Origin: Allacma fusca
Lineage: Eukaryota; Arthropoda; Collembola; Symphypleona; Sminthuridae
Reading direction: 5' to 3'
Assembly (NCBI GenBank): GCA_947179485.1
Contig: OX359250.1
Coordinates: forward strand, 47,031,450-47,095,449
DNA length: 64,000 bases
The position numbers were made by a program, and so were the translations under genes. Below, piece after piece: positions 57,145-64,000 of this stretch. The notes under the pieces are model-generated. The model was given only the letters and a program-made list of their open reading frames with translations, ran no database searches and was not told the origin of the DNA. How positions within the stretch are numbered: the stretch's first letter is position 1; every line of letters begins with the position of its first letter.

Positions 57145-57420
57145 GATAGTTACAAATAGTTTTTCTGTCGGTACAAGTTTTGGGAACAACCGAACTTGCA
57201 ATTACAATTAAATTGATAATCCAAGTACTAGTAATGCCGTAACTGGTACTTGCTAAAATGTGACAATTTAATCATGCAAATAACCGAAGTTGAACTTGCA
57301 ATTAGTACATAAGTTACTTGTAGTTGGTAAGGCAATTGCAAAAACATTTGGAAGTAATTGCACCGATAAGTACAATTGCAAGTGCAATTGCAATTTTTTA
57401 ATTGCAAGTTAACTGATACA
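57145..57420. repeat. Repeat with AATTGCAA-type units, shared with 48.6 kb
   Basis: TTTCTGTCGGTACAAGT and the following block match 48640-48750. It continues into a region dense in TTGCAATT/AATTGCAA units (57290-57410) that should form many short hairpins. Confidence 0.7.
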
Positions 57421-58111
57421 CAGTATAAATCGTCGGTGAAGAGAAAATAATCCGTGCATTTTTGATTGGTAGCAAGATGGTATTTATACATGCTGTTTTA
57501 CGAAATTGAACAAAGTGTATTAAATAAAATAATCTAGATGCAATGCATAATGAAACAGAGATGCAAAAATGAAATTGTCTTCCTTCAAGGCCTCCAAGGC
57601 TGAAATATTGTAAAATTTCAACGTACAGCATATCTTTACTATTCTTAAAATATTTGGCCTATTTTTATATAATTTTGGGCAAATGGAAACATTTTGATGC
57701 TAATAAAAAAATCCCTTAGATCAATTTGCCCGCTGACCGACGAAATTGTACAGTCAATACAGTAATTACGCCTTTTGAGGCAATACTCGAGTCTATTATG
57801 TAAATTAGTTATAACAGCGGAATTACTTATTGAGGCATTTTGTAGAATTTTGCGCTCAAATTCGAAACGGTTGCAAGTTGCAATTAAACTTGATAATTAT
57901 TTTTAAAATTAGTAATTGCGGTTAACATGCAATTGACAAGAAACACTACTTACAAATACATCAATGAGAGTGTACTAAAAACACTACAAATGCACAAATG
58001 TCCAGTTATATGCACAATGATACTTCATTGCTTCTGATTTTAAGAACGAACTCAGAGTAAATTGTTTCGCTGATTTTCAGGTGTTTACCTGCAAAAGGGT
58101 TGTTTAAATGC
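57421..58111. other. About 700 bp without a supported gene
   Basis: AT-rich sequence between the AATTGCAA-rich repeat and the hAT element. More TTGCAATT units are seen around 57870-57930. Confidence 0.35.
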
Positions 58112-58119
58112 ATTGCTAT

Positions 58120-59109
58120 TAGGGCTCCTCACAACTCAAGTTATCACGTTATTTGAACTTGAAGTTGTACTTGAAATTGAAATTTCAACTCAATTTTGGC
58201 CTCATAGTTGTATTTGACCAATTGCAAATCAATTTTTTAATTGACAGTCAATTACTGGAAACCAACTTATAGATTCATTATTTGAAGTTGGCAATTTCAA
58301 GTTGTAATATTTGTACAAATTGAAGTTGAATTGAAATTGACTTGAAGTTGATTTCAATTGAGTTGAGCAATTTAACGTGATATTAAATACTTCTGCTATA
58401 TCAAAACAAAAAAGTAAAATGGGTAAAAATAAATTTCCCAGAGAAGCGTTTTAGACGCCGTAAATTATTTTTGCTTCAAAAACTTTAAAGTGTATTTTTC
58501 ATATTTCAACCGAAAATGAATACCGTAAATAACAAATAAACTCCGTCGCTGAATACATGCTTGTTTGTCAGAGGATTTATTTTTTGTTTTTAGGTGACCG
58601 CTTGCTTGAACCATCTTCTGAGTCTCCACTAACAACTAGATAAATCAACAATATTCGCCCTTTCCTCACTCATAACGAATAACGTCGATTAAACATGAAT
58701 TATTTTAACGCGGTATAGATTGTGTATGAACTAGATTTCAGGAGCTTTGCGTTGCCACCAGCGTGGCGCAGTATCTTTTGGTCGTTAAAACTACCAGTGG
58801 GCTCGAGCAATTTACTGCAAATCCTTTCCCAACGCGCATGTTTAATTCGTTCAGAAATTGTCAATTGATCAACTTCAACTGTCAACTACTTGTACTTCAG
58901 CAACTTGTAGTTGAATTGCCTATGCTTCTCAAATGAAAAGCTTTATTTGTTAGTTGAATTGAAGTTGAGCTTGAATGTTCAACTAATATTGTTTTAAATT
59001 GAAGTTGACTTCAATTTACAATTTAATTTTTTTCATAAATTGAAGTTGACTTGAAGTTGTAATTGAAATTGTAAGTTGCAACTACCACTTGAAGTTGTGA
59101 GGAGCCCTA
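58120..59109. mobile_element. Non-autonomous hAT element, 990 bp
   Basis: Perfect 17-bp terminal inverted repeats TAGGGCTCCTCACAACT at both ends. The 8-bp target duplication ATTGCTAT is at 58112-58119 and 59110-59117. The subterminal regions are dense in TTGAAGTTGA-type repeats on both sides, in inverted orientation. No transposase is encoded. TIR length, 8-bp TSD and the TAGGG start are typical of hAT. Confidence 0.92.
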
Positions 59110-59117
59110 ATTGCTAT

Positions 59118-60146
59118 GGTAGTTCGTGTTATGAAGGCTGAATAGGAAGGAAGGCTGATTTTTTTTGAAGGCTGGAGGCATTAAATTAATAAGTAAAATA
59201 GGGCTGGAGGAAGGCAAAATATCTTGAAGGCTTCCTTTAATAGACGGATGAAGGAATGTGTCTTTTCAGAAAATTGCCTTCGAAGGTTTGAAGGACGGCA
59301 ATTTCATTTGGAATTCTCTGATTAAAAGTGTAATTGGAAGATATCGTTTCTAGTTGGCTGGTTTGGCTTTCAAAATTGGCTGAATTAAATTTTTGAATTG
59401 GCAGTAAATAATTGTCCTTACAATGTGCCGTGGGGAAAACAATAATATTTTATTAATTGTAGCAGCAAAGGACATCGCCTGGACATTGGATGCGAGTAGT
59501 GGAATTTTGAAATCTCGGATTTGAAAAGGCATATTTTGACAGAAAATCATAAAATAAATGCGAAGTGTGTGACTCAAGCACACTGGTTTTTTCAAACATC
59601 TCTGCGCTTGAATCATTTAAAAAACAGATATGACAAAAAATGCTGCCGTATTAGCCCTGGCGTATCATCGAGTAAAGCATCACCAATCTTTCAAACGTTT
59701 GGAATGTCATTATAGTTTCGTGGGGCAAATGTTTCCAGATTCTACGATAGCTGTTTCACTGACTTTAGGAAAAACCGAAGTAGCAACTTTAGTTTAAAAT
59801 GTTCTACCTCCATTTCACTCGAAGCTTTGATAAATGAAATAATATATCAATAATGTTACTTTTCTGAAGAATCCGATTATGTAAGAAATAAAAAGCCAGT
59901 GAGGTATTTTTCACTTGCTGTCAGATACTTTGTCAAATTTTGAATAAGTTTCGGAAGAATCAGCGTTACTATTTTCTATCACGGTGGAGCTCATTCCAAA
60001 TTTTGAAACTGGACTGAACAAGTTTTCGTCGATATAATATAACTTCCACAAAAACTTGCAGTTCATGTGTTTAGTTAGTGATGTTCTGTTCCTCCAACTG
60101 GAAATAGTAGTGAAGGCTGTGAACCTTGAACGATTGAACTAGATGC
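59118..60146. other. About 1 kb; GAAGGC-type repeats on the left, no gene
   Basis: 59130-59300 has repeated GAAGGCT/GAAGGC units and CCTTCGAAGG, as at 56.95-57.08 kb. Together they may be the two ends of one older element into which the hAT element inserted. 59300-60146 has no recognised feature. Confidence 0.45.
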
Positions 60147-60154
60147 ATATAAAC

Positions 60155-60540
60155 CAGGGGTCGGATTTTTGTAGGAAGACGGGAAGATTCCTCCCTGGAA
60201 ATACATTTCTGGCAGGGAAAATCTCAAAAGGGAGGGATTTATTTATACGAACAGGGATTTTTGAAATCGTTGACCTTTTTGGCAGGGATTTTCAAATTTG
60301 TTGACGTGTTTCAGGGAAGTTTGTTAAGCAAACAGGGATTTTTAGCTTGATTGGCAAATTTGGCAAGGATTTTACGTCTTGTAAGGGATTTTTTTTGCCA
60401 ACCAGGGATTTTGAAAATCGTTGACCTTTTTTTCAGCAGGGATTTTTGAAATCGTTGAGGACCTACCAGCAGGGAGATAATAGTCAGCAGGGAAATCCGG
60501 AAATGATCTTCCAGGGAGATTTACGAAAATCCGACCCCTG
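60155..60540. mobile_element. hAT-type MITE, 386 bp, complete
   Basis: Starts CAGGGGTCGGATTTTTGTA and ends with the inverted form (...AAAATCCGACCCCTG). It is flanked by the exact 8-bp duplication ATATAAAC (60147-60154 and 60541-60548). The interior is made of repeated CAGGGATTTTTGAAATCGTT-like units. No ORF. Confidence 0.93.
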
Positions 60541-60548
60541 ATATAAAC

Positions 60549-60821
60549 TATTGACAAATACGTGATTTTATCAACGTGTGGGAATTCATTGAATCGGAGT
60601 CTTTAAGGGGTGCGAAAATTAATAATAGGGAGTGTGCACATATTACGTTTCACGTTTGGGGGAGAGAGGGGGTCTTGAAGCTGATGATTTTGTGTATACC
60701 TACGGGGGTGGGGGTAACCTTACTGATGATGTTTCACCTATTCTCAGAAAAATGTAAGGAATAAACAGGGATAATTGTTAGACAGTGCTTTTCGTAGCAA
60801 ACTTGTATAAGTCATACACTA
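60549..60821. other. Short spacer between two hAT elements
   Basis: About 270 bp with G-rich stretches and no recognised feature. Confidence 0.4.
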
Positions 60822-60829
60822 GTTCAAAT

Positions 60830-63227
60830 TAGAGGTGGGGCCCGAAAGCGGGCTGTTGGATTCGGGCCGGCCCGAACCCGGCCCGGCCGGGTTTTTGGCC
60901 GGGTTCGGGCTGCAAATAAAAACTTATGTCGGGCCAAGACCGGGTTCGGGTTGCACCGAAACAATGAGACCGGGTTCAGATCGGGCTTGGGCCTGCTTTA
61001 ATTTTTTCGTTCGGGTTTCGGGCGGGCCAGCAATTGTAAAATACCCGACAATCCTACTATATTTTAGAACCGATAGGTGGCATCTATGTTTGACGCTGCG
61101 CAGATTTAAGGCATTGGTTTCACGCATATTCATGAAAAACAACAATTTATTATATTTAATACGTATACACGCTTACACATTTTGAAACGGTCCCATCTGC
61201 TTGCTAGTTTATGATCAAACATTCTCGGAACCAATAATACATTTTACAGTTACATAATACAGCTTTATATCGGACATATGGTCAGAAAAGCACAAGAAGA
61301 GACATTTTCTGTCTTTAACAATTCATTTCTTTGATCGTAATTTCAACTTGAAACGTTATTTGCTCGAAGTCAAGGAGATGCCATCTGATGAGGTGAAAAC
61401 GACCGATAAAATTCGAAAACTAGGTAAAGAAATTTTGACATCGTTTTTTGGTGATCGAGCCGAAGAAATGTTGAGAAAGTCCATCTGTATCACAGATTCT
61501 GGATCCAACATGATTAGTGTATTTCCGAAGAGGCTACCATGCCAATGCCACAAGTTAAATAATATGCTGCACAAGTTATTGGAAAAACCTTCAAAGTTAC
61601 CCAATGACCTCGAAAAGGCCCAGGGAGTGCATAAAAGGCTTACAGAACTACAACCAATTGTTAATTGCATTGAAGGTGTAAAGAATCGGGTTGCATATTT
61701 TAAGCACTCGGGGCTTAACTTACAATTAGAGAAAACTCTGAAACAGCAAGTTGACACAAGGTGGAATAGCCTATTGATAATGCTGGCGTCCGTGTGGGAC
61801 AACATGGGAAAAGTGAAAAAAATTCTTCTGGAGAAAAATCAATTGCAGCGTCTCGCCGGGATCAACAAGGATTTGATCAAAATTTTTCTGCAGTTTCTGA
61901 AGCCATTTAATAGCTGTTCTGAAGCATTGAGTAGTGAAGCAAGACCTACGATTCATCTCGTTGCAATTTGGAATCAAAAATTAAGGGATCACTTATCTTT
62001 AGCAAATACGGATAACGCTGCAATAATATCTTTGAAGAAATACGCTGCAGAACTGTTTAACCGTTATTGCACTTTGGATATTGAATACTACGCGGCCTGT
62101 ATATTTGATCCAGCGTAAGTGTGCATTGCTTTTATTTTTATTAAGTGACGTACATGATCCGAAAATATTTAAACTATTATAAATATTTAATCGTTTTAAT
62201 TTTGTACTAGGTATCGGAAGCTCAAATTCTTGGATAATGAGACAAAACACTGCGTATGATTTTGTAAGGACCGTAATTGCAGCTATCACGGATAATCAGC
62301 CCAGCCATCCTAAACGGGCTAGAATTGAATCACAACCGAGTGGGAAGTTTTTTGATTACCAGGACGGTGAAGAAGATTCACAAGACAACGCTGAAGGAGA
62401 TGAATTTGAAGATTACTTGAAAATGAAATTGACAGCTGCTGGTATTTCAAAATCAATATTTAATAATAAATTATTGTATAAATACTATTCCAAACCATGA
62501 TTTTTGAATAATTATTAATTATACAGAGAAACAAGAATTCGATATTCTAAGCTTCTGGAGAAACAACAAGCAGTTTCCAAACTCAGATCGGTGGCACTCT
62601 GGTTATTAGCCATTCCTGCTTCGTCAACGCCCAGTGAACGAACCTTCTCCTGCACAGGATTTACTTTAAATTTTCTAAGGACAGATCTGGCAGGTGGAAC
62701 ATTGGCTATGCAGACATTCATTCATAAAAACACTTAACTTTGATATGCATGTTATTCGTTTAGCTCCAAAGTGATGTACTTTGTTTTTAGCCAGTTAAAC
62801 ATTCATTTTTAAGTCGCTGGTTGAATAAAACGTCAATTCTTGTTTTCTGGAAAAAAACAAAATTAAAAGATGCCGACATAAATATAATAGCTTGTAGAAT
62901 TACCAGGAGTTTGGACGCAGTGATTATTAAATGTGTTTGAAATTGTGGAAATCACAGCGTATTCGATTGTTACTAAAAAACCGGGTTTTCATCGGGTGCG
63001 GGTTTTAAAACCATTTAAAGTTCGGGTTTTTGATGGTTTCGGGTCGTACAAAAATTTGGAGACCGGATTTTCAACGGATACGGGCTTGATACAATTTAAG
63101 GTGCATAAAACGGGCTGGGTTGGATAACAAATATTTAGCCCGTTGGCGGGCCGGGTCGGGCTAATCGAGTCCTTTTACGGGTCTCTTCCGGGTTCGGGCC
63201 TGAAGTCAAGCCCGAATCCCACCTCTA
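60830..63227 (+). mobile_element. hAT transposon, 2.4 kb, complete ends
   Basis: Terminal inverted repeats TAGAGGTGGG/CCCACCTCTA and an exact 8-bp target duplication GTTCAAAT (60822-60829, 63228-63235). Both subterminal regions (60840-61045 and 62975-63215) are unusually GC-rich and full of CGGGTTCGGGC-type repeats, which contrast with the AT-rich surroundings and are probable transposase binding sites. It contains a damaged transposase gene. Confidence 0.93.
61261..62737 (+). pseudogene. hAT transposase
   Basis: The catalytic core begins about 61260 (SDIW, then LTIHFFDRN). It has ITDSGSNM (about 61490, a catalytic Asp region), CQCHKLNN (about 61543) and VDTRWNSL (about 61755). An intron at about 62117-62212 (GTAAGT...CTAG) separates the next exon. 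That exon meets a stop at the frame of 62257; the 62237-62500 frame continues in another phase. The dimerisation domain EFDILSFWRNN (about 62530) is followed after another frameshift by WLLAIPASSTPSERTFS (about 62610-62660). No BED finger was seen upstream. Role: excision and insertion of hAT DNA. Inactive here. Confidence 0.82.
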
Positions 63228-63235
63228 GTTCAAAT

Positions 63236-64000
63236 CTCTGTCAACCATGACCATTCCGAAAACTCTTGGCTAACGCAGGAATGGATACAAAATCACGTCC
63301 GTCAATGAGTATGTTTTGCAAATAATTCGCTCGCACGATCCCAGTTACTGTCGCCCTTAATCCTAACAATACTACAAGCGCTGGCAGTGTCAACTGTGAA
63401 CATGATGATAAAATTACCGGAAATGTTGACATAAAAGAAGCCAGCATTTTTCATGTATTTTAGAATTATTCCTGTAAGCACCACAATCATACCAAACTTG
63501 TGATCCTGGAAATCCCCAAAACATTAGTCAAGAATGGCGTCAAAAAATATTTTATCCAAAATAAATTTAGTGTGTCTAAGACAGGTACGGGTTATCGGGA
63601 AAATAGGAATTAAATGTTGATTCGAATAATTTATAATTTCAATTTCAATTTTAATTATTTTTTGTAATACTTAAAAATTCGAATTCTGATACGGATTCCA
63701 ATATATTTGAATACTTCCTAATTTGGATTTCAATTCAAATACTTTTCGGATATTCTTACAAAAAATTTATTCAAAATAACAATTTAATCGAAAAAGCATA
63801 AGCGAATATATAATTAACGAAAAAATTTAAGCCTTTCCGTGGCTAAGTTACCACGCAAATCATTTAATATAAATCACAGGCTCAACTAAAATCTGAGTAA
63901 CTGGAAAAGCAAGGAGTGATCCCATAACATTTCTAAAAAATTCGGAGCAATCTGTTAAACTGTCTAACTGCTTTTCCAGTTAGTTGTTTCTCACAATCGT
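63236..64000. other. Right edge: no firmly supported feature
   Basis: 63490-63241 on the minus strand has two overlapping open frames with a hydrophobic segment (VVLTGIILKYMKNAGFFYV) that could be a host exon, but no splice sites or family support them. 63600-63790 is AT-rich with AATTTCAATTT-type repeats. Confidence 0.35.

Noticed and set aside
63241..63490. Minus-strand hydrophobic ORFs as a host exon
   Set aside because: Two frames are equally plausible, no reliable donor or acceptor was found, and no family is recognised.

Overview
This window is AT-rich DNA from an animal nuclear genome, probably an aquatic invertebrate; the species cannot be named from sequence alone. The reasons are spliceosomal GT-AG introns, a Polinton/Maverick, Penelope-like and APE-type LINE retroelements, hAT and mariner DNA transposons, and a tRNA-derived SINE. 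Host coding sequence is sparse: exons of one unrecognised gene at about 9.1-10.0 kb and of another at 49.2-50.0 kb. A multi-exon PHD-finger/peptidase-like gene of unclear origin lies at 50.5-52.7 kb.

Region by region. (1) 1-6.2 kb is a GC-richer, purine-biased block with a minus-strand reading frame of at least 1,874 codons that runs off the left edge. Three small overlapping minus-strand ORFs precede it, one pair joined by an ATGA stop/start overlap. I do not recognise the proteins; the layout is virus-like. A 200-N gap (6219-6418) separates the block from the rest, so it may be an endogenous viral piece or a scaffolding artefact. (2) 6.4-7.5 kb holds a 20-bp minisatellite and its inverted copy with a 28-G run. 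(3) About 10.1-26.3 kb is an almost complete Polinton: helicase on +, then on the minus strand protein-primed DNA polymerase B, several small proteins, packaging ATPase, adenain-like protease, major capsid protein, a basic Gly-rich protein, a putative minor capsid protein and a retroviral-type integrase. Most core genes carry one or a few lesions. Integrase, protease, major capsid and helicase also contain what look like spliceosomal introns. A LINE has inserted into the helicase with a 15-bp target duplication.

(4) 27-48 kb is a graveyard of retroelements and transposons: a Penelope-like RT, two LINEs, a Gypsy-type integrase, a second Polinton integrase, two mariner-like transposase pieces, a dimeric tRNA-derived SINE and a dispersed repeat family in several copies. 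(5) 49-53 kb has the host exons, the PHD gene and a tandem duplication. (6) 53-56.2 kb is a foldback element split by a young LINE whose ORF2 has a single premature stop. (7) 58-63.2 kb has three hAT-type elements, each with exact 8-bp target duplications, one still carrying a damaged transposase.

The Polinton genes together form a self-synthesising DNA transposon/virus module (replication, integration, capsid assembly, packaging, maturation). Here it is an endogenous, mostly inactivated copy.
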